Origin: Streptomyces spiralis
GTDB lineage: Bacteria; Actinomycetota; Actinomycetes; Streptomycetales; Streptomycetaceae
Assembly: GCF_014654675.1 (NCBI RefSeq)
Contig: NZ_BNBC01000006.1
Location: 124,001-188,000 of the forward strand
DNA length: 64,000 bases
Direction: 5' to 3'
Part shown: piece after piece, positions 24,301 to 31,424 of the stretch
Layout of the letters: each line of letters opens with the position of its first letter
How positions within the stretch are numbered: position 1 is the first letter of the stretch
Notes under the pieces: model-generated
Told to the model about the DNA's origin: nothing
Databases searched by the model: none
What the model saw: only the letters and a program-made list of their open reading frames with translations
Made by a program: the position numbers and the translations under genes

Positions 24301-26268
24301 GGTGGCGTCGGCGATGTCGAGCCCGGCGACGACCTCGGTGACCGTGCGCAGCGCCCCGGTCAGTTCGTCCAGGCGGGCCGCGACCGGCCCGGCCTCGGCC
24401 ACGCTCGCGATGGACTCGGCGTCCGCGACGAGCCGTTCGACGTCCCGGTGGTGCTCGGCGAAGGCGTCCTCGCGGGCCAGATGGGCGACGGCCCGCTTGC
24501 CGAACGCCGCGAGGTCGGCCTCCGCCCGGGCGGCGAGCTCGTCGATGCGGGCGGTGTCGGCGTACCGCATCTCCTTCAGGGTCAGCAGGTGGCCCTGCGC
24601 CTGCCGCAGTTCGGTCAGTCCGCCCACCCAGGCGGCGGCCCCGCGCGGTGCCTCGCCGCGCAGCCGGCGCACCACCGTCGCGAGCCGCTCCGCGGCCTCC
24701 TCCAGCGCCTCGGCGGCCCTCCGGGTCAGGTCCTGCACGGTCCTGAACTCGGCGAGCACCTGCTCCGCCGTCGCCCGTACGGCCTCCAGCGGGGTCCGCA
24801 GGTCTCCCAGCTCGGCCTCGCCCAGCCAGTGGTGGGTGTCGGCGGCGCGCACGCAGGCGGCGGCCAGCGCCTCGTACACCTCGACCGTCGGCGTCGTCTC
24901 GGCGACCGCGCGGCTGATCGACAGACAGTCGGAGATGCCGCGCACCAGGTCGGCGTTGCCGACCCGGGCCAGCGGGCCGGTGCCCGCGCCGGCGGCGGCG
25001 TGGGTGTCGGAGACATACGGGGAGGTCCACTGCTGGACCGGGTGGACGCGGGCCGGCTCCCCGGCCGCGCCCGCCGGGTCGGCGCGCAGCGCCAGCAGCG
25101 CGCCGTCGTCGAACAGCGCCCAGCCGTGGCAGGTCAGCGGGTTCGCGACCTCCTCGCGGATGGTGTTGTACGACAGCAGCAGGCCGCGTGACCGGGCGCG
25201 CGCGCGGAAGGCGTACAGCACGTCCTCACCGTAGGGCGAGCGCACCTCCCGCTCGAACTCCAGGCCGGTGGTGTCGAGTTCGTACGTCTTGTACACCCCG
25301 GTGGCCAGGCAGTAGCCGCCCGCGAAGACGATGCCCTGGTCCTCGGGGAGGCGGCGGCAGCCCTGCCCGATGCCGTCGAGGCGGACCACCGCCCTGGTGA
25401 GCGTGTTGAACACCAGGTAGCGGTCGGCGTCCTCCTTGTACGGGCGGATCCGCAGCAGGATCAGCGCGCCCACCCGCGCGTGCGCGACGACGGCGTCGGC
25501 GAGCGCCTGCAGCGGCTCCTCGACCGGCTCGCTGTGGATGCCCTCGCCGGTCTCGGTGTCGTCCTCCGTCTTGATCGTGAGGGCGCCGCCGACGGTGGAG
25601 ACGTACAACTCACCGCGCACCCGGACGTGCGGGTGGCGGCCCAGGACGTGGTCCTCCCGGGTGGCCTCGGTCCACGCGAAGTCGTGGGCGGGCGGCGGCA
25701 CGTGGTCGCGTTCCCCGCGCGCGTCCACGAAGACGGCGGCCCGCCCGTCGTCGGTCAGGTCCCAGCGCAGCGCCCGGATGTCGTCGGCCTTCTCCCCGGT
25801 GCGGAAGACGGCCAGCAGCCGTCCCTCGACGCGGTGCAGGCGCAGCAGCCGGGCCTGCCGGTAGTAGCGGTACAGGGCCGCGAACTCCCGTACGAACGCC
25901 GGGTCGTCGAGCAGCCCGGGGACGGCGTCCTCGGGCAGCCGGTTCAGATCGCGGTCGTACAGCGCGAGGACGTCGCCGACCTCCGGCTCGGGCCGGCCGC
26001 CGGCCGCCGGGCCCGCGCTGTGGCAGCCGAACAGCAGCCGGTCGCCGACGGCGACGACGTCCCCGGGGACGCTCGGGTGCTCGGTGCGCAGCCGGCCGGT
26101 GCCGGTGAGGTCGAGCCGGGTGGCGCCGAACTCCTCGGCCCTGCGGGCGTTCAGCGCCTCGGCGCCGCGCGCGAGGTCGGCGGCCTGGGCGGTGAGCCGG
26201 TCGCGCAGCACCTCGTACGTGCCGCTGTCCACGGCGTCGTACGAACCCGTCTCCAGGGCGGTTGCCAT
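21301..26268 (-). CDS. Giant AAA+ ATPase with coiled-coil core (DNA repair ATPase-like)
   Basis: The 1655-residue protein starts with a strand-rich region (about 1-430: TTLDRD-type turns, VLALYDRDLNRLP, LYVSTVGGALTIKTED). A long coiled-coil/helical region follows (about 460-900, Ala/Glu/Arg-rich heptads such as EAVRATAEQVLAEFRTVQDLTRRAAEALEEAAERL). The C-terminal AAA+ module is at about 1275-1600. Walker A is LLLVSPPGYGKTTLMEYV (near 1286), Walker B LLHLDDIQ (near 1351), and a sensor-1-like Asn lies in FAVCMTGNPY. Similar proteins are annotated as DNA repair ATPases or uncharacterised coiled-coil ATPases and commonly lie beside a YqiK-type flotillin gene, as here. The real substrate is unknown; a membrane-associated remodelling ATPase is the best guess. 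Confidence 0.82.
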   Translation of the reverse strand: MATALETGSYDAVDSGTYEVLRDRLTAQAADLARGAEALNARRAEEFGATRLDLTGTGRLRTEHPSVPGDVVAVGDRLLFGCHSAGPAAGGRPEPEVGDVLALYDRDLNRLPEDAVPGLLDDPAFVREFAALYRYYRQARLLRLHRVEGRLLAVFRTGEKADDIRALRWDLTDDGRAAVFVDARGERDHVPPPAHDFAWTEATREDHVLGRHPHVRVRGELYVSTVGGALTIKTEDDTETGEGIHSEPVEEPLQALADAVVAHARVGALILLRIRPYKEDADRYLVFNTLTRAVVRLDGIGQGCRRLPEDQGIVFAGGYCLATGVYKTYELDTTGLEFEREVRSPYGEDVLYAFRARARSRGLLLSYNTIREEVANPLTCHGWALFDDGALLALRADPAGAAGEPARVHPVQQWTSPYVSDTHAAAGAGTGPLARVGNADLVRGISDCLSISRAVAETTPTVEVYEALAAACVRAADTHHWLGEAELGDLRTPLEAVRATAEQVLAEFRTVQDLTRRAAEALEEAAERLATVVRRLRGEAPRGAAAWVGGLTELRQAQGHLLTLKEMRYADTARIDELAARAEADLAAFGKRAVAHLAREDAFAEHHRDVERLVADAESIASVAEAGPVAARLDELTGALRTVTEVVAGLDIADATVRTSVLERIAEVLGGVNRARALLDARRRELGEREGRAEFAAEFALLGQAVTGALAAADTPEACDEQLAGALVRLENLESRFAEFDDFLGELAARRTEVHDAFSARKQALLDARARRAEQLAGAAARILETVARRAATLADAEAVSTYFASDPMVAKVRRTAEELRELGDPVRAEELDGRLKAARQEAARALRDRSDLYADGGRTIRLGAHRFAVTTQPLDLTLVPDGDGLAFALTGTDYRRPVTDPDFLATRAHWDRQLPSESPEVYRAEHLAARLLREHGPAALAAADDLPALVREAAAQAYDEGYERGVHDHDATVILTALLPLYEQAGVVRHEPAARAAAQLFWSHGTTPAARATWTRRAASLARARDTFGRAAATAVTELEAELSGAIGQWWATAGGDLPAATEAGAPAGAEELAGAAAAYLFEELTTGPEGFVISAGARTLLDKFRRTVDGSAYEEDLAALDELAARRQLAGAWLTAYADATGADVTEGDLAEAVAAELCPGLTRHESDVPVGTVAEGLLGSHPRLTGRTLVLRVDEFLARTKRFEERDVSAFRAHQRRRTALVAAERARLRLDEHRPRSLAAFVRNRLIDEVYLPLVGDSLARQLGTTGESRRTDTGGLLLLVSPPGYGKTTLMEYVAGRLGLMMVRVSGPALGHAVTSLDPAEAPNATARQEVEKINFALAAGNNTLLHLDDIQHTSPELLQKFIPLCDATRRVDGVWDGEPRTYDLRGKRFAVCMTGNPYTESGDRFRVPDMLANRADVWNLGDVLTGKEDVFALSFLENALTANPVLAPLAGRDRADLDLLLRLADGDPTARADRLTHPYAPAELDRILSVLRHLLTARETVLAVNAAYIASAARSDATRPEPPFRLQGSYRTMNKIAQRIRPVMNDTELAAVLDDHFTAEAQTLSGGAEANLLKLAELRGTLTPEQSRRWAELKAAHVRARDLGGSAEEPLTRATAALALLADRMAAIESALTAAVAHRTGRAPDPRER

Positions 26269-26296
26269 GGGTCGTGCGTCCCTTCGCGAGAGGTAG

Positions 26297-26335
26297 GGCC
26301 GTCAGCTGCCGTCCCCTGTACGGCAGCTGACGGCC
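26297..26335 (-). terminator. 16-bp perfect hairpin between flotillin and ATPase genes
   Basis: GGCCGTCAGCTGCCGT and ACGGCAGCTGACGGCC form a perfect stem with a seven-base loop. It sits 29 bases upstream of the ATPase start and 11 bases from the frame end of the flotillin gene at 26347. It probably attenuates read-through, so that the ATPase is made at a lower level than the flotillin. Confidence 0.65.
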
Positions 26336-26346
26336 GCCGCGTCCGA

Positions 26347-28422
26347 TCAGGCCCTGGCGGTGCCGTTGCTCGAAGCGAGCGCGGCCAGCGGGGTGTCGGC
26401 CAGGCCCAGCTCGCCCGCGTGCTCCAGGAGCTGCTGGAACCGCCCGGCGTTCGCGCCGCCCGACTTCATCAGCTTCATCAGCAGCGCCGAGACCGTCAGG
26501 TCGCGCACATCGGCCGTGGAGACCGAGCCGAGGATCCGGCTCAGGTCGTCGGGGAGGCTCGCCGAGCCGTCCAGGTAGGGCCTGGCGAGGGCCTGCGCGG
26601 TGCCGGAGTGCTCGACGAACCCGTCGACGCCCTTGCCCAGCGAGATCGCGGACATCAGCCGGTCGAAGAAGACCGACTCGCCGCCGACGATGTCGATGTC
26701 GGCGTTCTCCAGCCCGGTCGCCAGGACGGTCGCCTGTGCCTCGGCCACCTGACGCTGCACCTCCAGACCGGCGAGGCGGATCTCCTTCTCGGCCTGAAGC
26801 CGCAGCCGGTACTCCTCGTGCCCGCGCGAGGCCTCGTCCAGGGCGGCCATCGCCGTCGCCTTCTCGGTCAGGCCGGCCGCCTCCGCCTTCAGCTTCTCGC
26901 CGATGGCGGTGGCCTCGGCGAGCGCCTTGGCCTGGGCACCCTCGGCCTCGGCCCGCATCCGCGCCTCGGTGCCCTGCGCCTCCGCCAGCATCCGGGCCTG
27001 GGTCGCCTCGGCCTCCGCCCGGCCGGCCTTCTCGATGACCTCGGCCTCCTTGTCGCGGACCTGCACGGCGGCCAGTCCCTCGGCGGCGGCCTCCGCCTGG
27101 ACGCCCTCGGCCAGCCGCAGCTTGGCCCGCGCGTCGAGGTCGGCGGTCTTCAACCGGGCCTCGGCGAGGGTGAGTTCCTCGGCGGCGCGGTGGGTGGCCG
27201 CCTGCTCGGCGGCCTCGGCGGCCTTGATGTCCTTGACCAGCTTCTCCTGCGCCTCGGCCTCGGCGGCGATGATCACGGCCTGCCGCTCGCGCTCCGCCTG
27301 CTCCACGGCGCGCAGCTTCTTGATGGACTCCTCCTGCTCGGCGACCGTACGGTCCACGGCGACCCGCTCGCGCACGACCTCGGCGATCTCCCGCTTCTCC
27401 GCCTCCACCTCCTTGTCGGCGGAGATCTTCGTCAGCTGCGTCTCCCGCTCCCGGGCGATGACCTCCAGCAGCCGGTCCTTCTCGATGCGCTCGTTCTCCA
27501 CCGCGATGACCCGCTCGCGGTTCTTCGCGGCGACGGCGACCTCACGGGCCTGGTTCTCGCGCTGCACCCCGAGCTGCTCCTCGGTGCGCAGGAAGGCGCT
27601 CTGCGCGCGCAGCCGCTCCTCCTCCACCACGCGGGCCGTCTCGGCCTCCTCGCGGGCCCGGGAGGTCTCGATCTCCCGCCTCTGCTTGATCTCGGCGTCC
27701 GCCTGCCGGCGCTCCAGCTCCAGGATGGCCTCGCGCGCGTCGACGTTCTGCCGGGTGATCTCCTTCTCCTCGTTGCGCTGCGCCTCGTTGGTGCGCACGT
27801 GCTCGACCGCCGTCAGCTCGGTGATCTTGCGGATGCCCTGCGCGTCGAGGACGTTGGCCGGGTCGAGCTGGGACAGCGGCGTCTGCTCCAGGTAGTCGAT
27901 CGCCGCGTCCTCCAGGTGGTAGCCGTTGAGGTCGACGCCGATCAACTCGATGATGTGGAAGCGGAGTTCCTCACGCTTGGTGTACAGGTCGGTGAAGTCC
28001 ATCTGCTTGCCGACGGTCTTCAGCGCCTCGGAGAACTTCGCGTGGAACAGCGTCTGGAGCGTGTCCTGGTGGCTGGCACGCTCGGTGCCGACGGACTGGG
28101 CGACCTTGATGACGTCCTCGACGGTCTTGTTGACCTTCACGAAGAACGAGATGCGGATGTCGGCACGGATGTTGTCCCGGCAGATCAGCCCGTCCCGGCC
28201 GGAGCGGCTGATCTCGATGGTCTTCACCGAGATGTCCATCACCTCGGCCTTGTGCAGCACGGGCAGCACGACCTGCCCGGTGAAGGACACGTCGACCTTC
28301 CGCGTCCTGGAGACGATCAGCGCCCTGCCCTGGTCCACCTTGCGGTACAGCCGGGAGAAGACGAACAGCGCGAGCAGAACGAGAATCAGGCAGGCAGCGG
28401 CGAGCGCGCCGATGACATCCAT
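26347..28422 (-). CDS. Flotillin-family (YqiK-type) membrane scaffold protein
   Basis: The 691-residue protein has one N-terminal membrane span (MDVIGALAAACLILVLLALFVF). A band-7/PHB domain follows at about 30-200 (KVDVSFTGQVVLPVLHKAEVMDISVKTIEISRSGRDGLICRDNI, IRISFFVKVNKTVEDVIKVAQSVG). A very long charged coiled coil covers about 220-600, containing the EA-repeat segments typical of flotillins (AEGAQAKALAEATAIGEKLKAEAAG). A C-terminal oligomerisation region ends the protein. It would organise lipid microdomains at the inner face of the membrane. ATG 28422 has AAGGA eight bases upstream; the frame upstream of it is not needed. The neighbouring ATPase suggests a flotillin-ATPase machine, related in layout to E. 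coli yqiK loci, although the yqiJ-type OB-fold partner is absent. Confidence 0.92.
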   Translation of the reverse strand: MDVIGALAAACLILVLLALFVFSRLYRKVDQGRALIVSRTRKVDVSFTGQVVLPVLHKAEVMDISVKTIEISRSGRDGLICRDNIRADIRISFFVKVNKTVEDVIKVAQSVGTERASHQDTLQTLFHAKFSEALKTVGKQMDFTDLYTKREELRFHIIELIGVDLNGYHLEDAAIDYLEQTPLSQLDPANVLDAQGIRKITELTAVEHVRTNEAQRNEEKEITRQNVDAREAILELERRQADAEIKQRREIETSRAREEAETARVVEEERLRAQSAFLRTEEQLGVQRENQAREVAVAAKNRERVIAVENERIEKDRLLEVIARERETQLTKISADKEVEAEKREIAEVVRERVAVDRTVAEQEESIKKLRAVEQAERERQAVIIAAEAEAQEKLVKDIKAAEAAEQAATHRAAEELTLAEARLKTADLDARAKLRLAEGVQAEAAAEGLAAVQVRDKEAEVIEKAGRAEAEATQARMLAEAQGTEARMRAEAEGAQAKALAEATAIGEKLKAEAAGLTEKATAMAALDEASRGHEEYRLRLQAEKEIRLAGLEVQRQVAEAQATVLATGLENADIDIVGGESVFFDRLMSAISLGKGVDGFVEHSGTAQALARPYLDGSASLPDDLSRILGSVSTADVRDLTVSALLMKLMKSGGANAGRFQQLLEHAGELGLADTPLAALASSNGTARA

Positions 28423-28776
28423 GGTGTACGTCCTTGACGGTACGGAAGAGAAGGCGGGTTGGCGCGCTGCACCGAGCGCGCCGGCGGCCACGGGGCCGCG
28501 ATCGTGGTTCCCCCTCTCCCCCGTACGGGCCTCCGGCCCGGCCCGGCTCCTGCCGGGATCCGGCACCGGAAGCCCCCGTAGTGCTCCCCACCGCCATGAT
28601 GCCCAGCCACGAACGCCCCGCGCATTGCCGGTTCCCGGCAGTCTTCCCCCCACCCTCGATGCCAGCGCCCCGCCAAGAAACCGTCAGCGGGGCGTCGGAA
28701 TCGCGGCGGCCGGCTTGACGGTCCGGGGCGGTGAACGCGCGGGCGACCGCGTACGGCCACGCCTCCGGGTCCGGGT
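28423..28776. other. 354-bp gap upstream of the flotillin gene
   Basis: No gene was recognised. The only clear structure is an inverted repeat TGCCGG-TTC-CCGGCA at 28626-28640. The region must contain the flotillin promoter, but no convincing hexamer pair was seen. Confidence 0.4.
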
Positions 28777-28896
28777 TCAGGGCTGGGAGGTGGCGACCTT
28801 GATGCCGAAACCGATCAGGACGGCGGCCAGGCCGGCCACGGTGAGCACGCCCCAGATGATGGGCTCAGTCTCACCCCCTAGGTGCTCACGCGTCAC
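28777..28896 (-). CDS. 39-aa single-pass membrane protein coupled to the Rv1733c-like gene
   Basis: GTG 28896 overlaps the stop of the upstream gene (GTGA). The product has a short polar start (MTREHLGGETEP) and one strongly hydrophobic span, IIWGVLTVAGLAAVLIGFGI, ending KVATSQP. The sharp polar-to-hydrophobic pattern and the exact overlap make it a credible small membrane protein. Longer readings of the same frame upstream are low-complexity and are a shadow of the neighbouring gene. Confidence 0.55.
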   Translation of the reverse strand: MTREHLGGETEPIIWGVLTVAGLAAVLIGFGIKVATSQP

Positions 28897-29465
28897 TTCG
28901 GTGTCGTCCAGCGTGGTGCCGTGCCGGACCAGGCCGTGGCCCAGGCGGCGAGGTTGCGGCGGTGCACGACGAGGGTGACGGCCCCGTAGCCGGCGGAGCC
29001 CAGGGCGATGACGGACAGGGCGGCGAGGATGGCCCATCCCATGGTGCGGCTGCGGATCTGGTCGGGGGTCAGCGGCGGGCCGTGGATGCCGCCGTGCGCG
29101 TCGGCCCAGACGTGGACGGTGCTGCCCGCCCGCAGACCGGGTGGGACGTCCGTCGTCGCGTTGCGGGTCCGTCCGCCGGCGTCCGTGAAGCGGACCTCGG
29201 CCGGGTAGCGGGTGTTCTTCTCCTCGGCCGAGCCCGGCTCGGGGTGTCGCGGGGCGGCCTGGACGAGGACGGCGGTGGTGTGCCGCCGGATCTGCGTGTG
29301 CCGGTCGGCGGTGTGCGTGTAGTGGCGGTGGGCGGCGTCGGCCGCGAGGTACGCGGCGACAGGCGCGGCGGCCAGGACCGTCGGCAGCAGGACGAGGCCG
29401 AGCCAGGCCTGGAACAGGTCGGTGCGGCGGCGCAGCGGGTTGCGCCGCAGTCGCCACGGCGTGAT
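28893..29465 (-). CDS. Rv1733c-family two-span membrane protein
   Basis: The product (about 190 residues) starts in the context RLRRNPLRRRTDLFQAWLGLVLLP, the usual opening of streptomycete Rv1733c-like membrane proteins. A first span follows (WLGLVLLPTVLAAAPVAAYLA), then an extracytoplasmic domain (TAVLVQAAPRHPEPG...AEVRFTDAGGRTRNATTDVPPGLRAGSTVHVWAD) and a second span (GWAILAALSVIALGSAGYGAVTLV). Rv1733c is a dormancy (DosR) regulon member in mycobacteria. No ATG, GTG or TTG lies near the expected start. GGGAGG (29472-29477) sits six bases upstream of an ATC at 29463-29465, so ATC may be the start; the nearest classical start, GTG 29591, would overlap the upstream gene. Confidence 0.75.
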   Translation of the reverse strand: MTPWRLRRNPLRRRTDLFQAWLGLVLLPTVLAAAPVAAYLAADAAHRHYTHTADRHTQIRRHTTAVLVQAAPRHPEPGSAEEKNTRYPAEVRFTDAGGRTRNATTDVPPGLRAGSTVHVWADAHGGIHGPPLTPDQIRSRTMGWAILAALSVIALGSAGYGAVTLVVHRRNLAAWATAWSGTAPRWTTPK

Positions 29466-29511
29466 GGCTGTCCTCCCTTCGTCGGTCCGCGGTGTGGGGA
29501 CGGGGGTGCGG

Positions 29512-30342
29512 TTACCGGGGGCGCGGGGTGGGTGGGACGGAGGCGGTGAGCGACGGGTGGGTGTGGGCGGCGTGGAGGAGGGCGGCGGCACCGCGGACGG
29601 CGGCGGTGTGGGGCGCCGCCACGGCCTTCAGGGGGACGTGCAGCCGGCCGGTGAGGTGGTAGGTGATCTCCGGGCGCAGGGCGCCCCCGCCCGCCAGCAG
29701 CGGGCCCCGGTGCAGCGCGTCGAGGGTGAGCGACGTACGGTCCTGCCGCAGCATCGCGGTCACCATGCCGGCCACCGCCTCACTGATCTGCGCCGAGGAG
29801 ACGGTGTCCAGGTCGGTGGTGCCGAGCGCGGTGCGGCGCGCGTCGACGACGGCGCCGTCCGACAGCAGCACCACCTCCGTGAGGTGCGCGCCGATGTCGA
29901 CGACGAGCAGCGGCCGGGACAGGTCCGCGCCCGCCCCCAGCGCGACCGCCCGGGCGCCGGGAACGGTCAGCACAGTGCGCGGCCGCAGTACCTCCACGGC
30001 CGTACGGGCCTCGGCGCGGTAGGCGACGCCGTCCAGCACGGGGGCGGTCACGACGATCAGCGGGCGGGTGAAGCGGGGCAGGCGGTGGCCGAGCAGACGG
30101 TCCAGCATCCGGGCGGTACCCGGGGTGTCCACGATGGCGCCGCGCTGGATCGGGTACACCGCGCCGGCGCCGGGGAAGGTCACCGTGGGGACGTCCAGGA
30201 CCAGGCCCCGGCCGCTGATCCACGCGCGGGTGCGGGCGCTGCCCATGTCGAGGGCGACACCGCAGCACTGCCGGCACAGCGGCCACGGCCGGTGGCGCAC
30301 GGCGGAGCCGGCCGTGACGCGGGGACGACGGGTCGTACTCAC
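29512..30342 (-). CDS. MreB-like actin-fold ATPase
   Basis: The 276-residue protein shows the actin/Hsp70-fold signature of rod-shape-determining proteins: phosphate-1-like VALDMGSARTRAWISGRGLVLDVPTVTFP, phosphate-2-like PLLVVDIGAHLTEVVLLSDG and adenosine-like LLAGGGALRPEI. It is shorter than MreB (about 340), lacking part of subdomain IB/IIB, so polymerisation is uncertain. GTG 30342 has GGGAGG upstream and overlaps the stop of the DksA-like gene (GTGA). Its position among dormancy-type genes suggests a stress-linked actin-like protein rather than the main morphogenetic MreB. An upstream extension to 30432 has no support. Confidence 0.8.
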   Translation of the reverse strand: MSTTRRPRVTAGSAVRHRPWPLCRQCCGVALDMGSARTRAWISGRGLVLDVPTVTFPGAGAVYPIQRGAIVDTPGTARMLDRLLGHRLPRFTRPLIVVTAPVLDGVAYRAEARTAVEVLRPRTVLTVPGARAVALGAGADLSRPLLVVDIGAHLTEVVLLSDGAVVDARRTALGTTDLDTVSSAQISEAVAGMVTAMLRQDRTSLTLDALHRGPLLAGGGALRPEITYHLTGRLHVPLKAVAAPHTAAVRGAAALLHAAHTHPSLTASVPPTPRPR

Positions 30343-30725
30343 CGGCCCGCCTCCCTGACCTGCTGGCAGCGGGCGCAGTAGCGGGCCTGCGGCACGATCT
30401 CCAGCCGTTCCCGCGCGATCGGCCGCCTGCACAGGTGGCAGTAGCCGTAGCTGCCGTCGTCCATGCGGGTCAGGGCCGCCTCGACGTCGGCGAGGACCAT
30501 CCGGGCGGAGGCCGCCAGTTTGACGCTGACCTCGACCTGCGAGGCGGCCTGCCGCTGGCGCAGGGCGTCCGTGCGGGCGGGCGCGGCAGCCGTGATCTCC
30601 CGCAGCTGCTCCTGCCGGAACAGGCGCTGCTCGTGCAGGTTCTCGCGGAGCCCGGCGAGGTCCTCGGGCGTCAGGTCCACGGGCGTCAGGTGCGGGTCGC
30701 GGGCGTCGATGATCTGGTGGTTCAC
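30339..30725 (-). CDS. TraR/DksA-family zinc-finger protein
   Basis: The 128-residue protein has an N-terminal coiled coil (LAGLRENLHEQRLFRQEQLREI...ADVEAALTRMDDGSYG) and a C4 zinc finger YGYCHLCRRPIARERLEIVPQARYCARCQ, the standard TraR/DksA layout. DksA proteins bind the RNA polymerase secondary channel and modulate initiation together with ppGpp; the acidic tip residues at the coil apex cannot be assigned safely here. GTG 30725 lies seven bases after GAGGGG and is preferred to GTG 30728. The gene is coupled to the MreB-like gene downstream and follows a second DksA-like gene, 79 bases away. Confidence 0.9.
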   Translation of the reverse strand: MNHQIIDARDPHLTPVDLTPEDLAGLRENLHEQRLFRQEQLREITAAAPARTDALRQRQAASQVEVSVKLAASARMVLADVEAALTRMDDGSYGYCHLCRRPIARERLEIVPQARYCARCQQVREAGR

Positions 30726-30804
30726 CACTTCACCCCTCGGGCAGGGCGGGAGACGAGTGACGGCAACAGCGGGCGTACGACGGAAGACGTGTGTCGGACG
30801 GTGG

Positions 30805-31131
30805 TCAGGCGGGCCGGCGCAGGCAGCCGACGCAGTGGCTCGTGTACGGGAGGATCTCCAGGCGTTCCGCGGGGACCGGCTTGGCGCAGCCCCGGCAGAT
30901 CCCGTAGGTGCCGTCCTCGATGCGGGCGAAGGCCTCGTCGATCTCCTTGAGCACCCGCTCGATGGCCTCCCTCTGCGCGGACATGAGATGGTCGTCCACC
31001 GTCTGCCCGGTCGCGGTGAGGGCCTGCAACTGGACCAGCCGGGTGCCGCGGGCGTGCTCGAGACGCTGCCGGGCCTCGTGAGCGGTCGGACGCGGCGGGC
31101 GGGATTGGGTCCGGGCGGCGTCGAGCGACAT
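30805..31131 (-). CDS. Second TraR/DksA-family protein
   Basis: The 108-residue product has the coiled coil ARQRLEHARGTRLVQLQAL...MSAQREAIERVLKEIDEAFARIEDGTYG and the zinc finger YGICRGCAKPVPAERLEILPYTSHCVGC. ATG 31131 has AGGA eight bases upstream. It is the first gene of a minus-strand run (two DksA-like genes, MreB-like, Rv1733c-like, tiny membrane protein) that diverges from a two-component system. Paired DksA-like genes next to dormancy-type genes are common in streptomycete stress islands. Confidence 0.9.
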   Translation of the reverse strand: MSLDAARTQSRPPRPTAHEARQRLEHARGTRLVQLQALTATGQTVDDHLMSAQREAIERVLKEIDEAFARIEDGTYGICRGCAKPVPAERLEILPYTSHCVGCLRRPA

Positions 31132-31202
31132 GGCGGGGTTCCTTTCGGTGCGGCCTGTGGCCTGTGCCTCCACCCTGGTCGCACGGGCGGTCGAATCCCA
31201 TC

Positions 31203-31291
31203 GGGTCCAGACCCCATTTGCGGGAGGTCCGAGGACCCACTCCGTACGGAATGGGTAGGCCGCACCCCGTCGAATGGGCGCCATGACCCAT
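31203..31291. promoter_or_regulatory. Palindrome array between the DksA and two-component operons
   Basis: Four dyads lie in about 90 bases: GGGTCCAGACCC (31203-31214), GGTCCGAGGACC (31226-31237), a 22-bp dyad with core TCCGTACGGA flanked by ACCCA and TGGGT (31235-31256), and ATGGG..CCCAT (31274-31291). GGGTC/GGACC half-sites recall the DevR/OsdR (DosR) boxes of actinobacteria. The adjacent NarL-type response regulator is the natural binder, probably acting on both divergent operons. Confidence 0.5.
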
Positions 31292-31424
31292 CGACCCCAC
31301 CGGCGGGAACGGGCAGGCTGGACCGGGAACAGGGCCCGCGACTCGTCCGGCTGCGAGATGCCCGACAGTGGAGGCAGAGGCGCGGGCAGCAGACAGGCCG
31401 CGTCACGTGAGGAGGAGCAACCCG

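Noticed and set aside
21337..25191. Plus-strand frame of almost 1300 codons opposite the giant ATPase
   Set aside because: It is a shadow of the AAA+ gene: no start context, repetitive Gly-Val-Arg composition and no domain.
28897..29457. Upstream two thirds of the frame that ends with the 39-aa membrane protein
   Set aside because: It overlaps the Rv1733c-like gene in another frame and is Arg/Pro-rich; only the last 39 codons, after the GTGA overlap, look genuine.
31171..31424. In-frame upstream start (31368) for the sensor kinase
   Set aside because: GTG 31425 has GGAGGAG at seven bases and begins right at the first membrane span; the upstream residues are Arg/Ala-rich and lie in the operator region.
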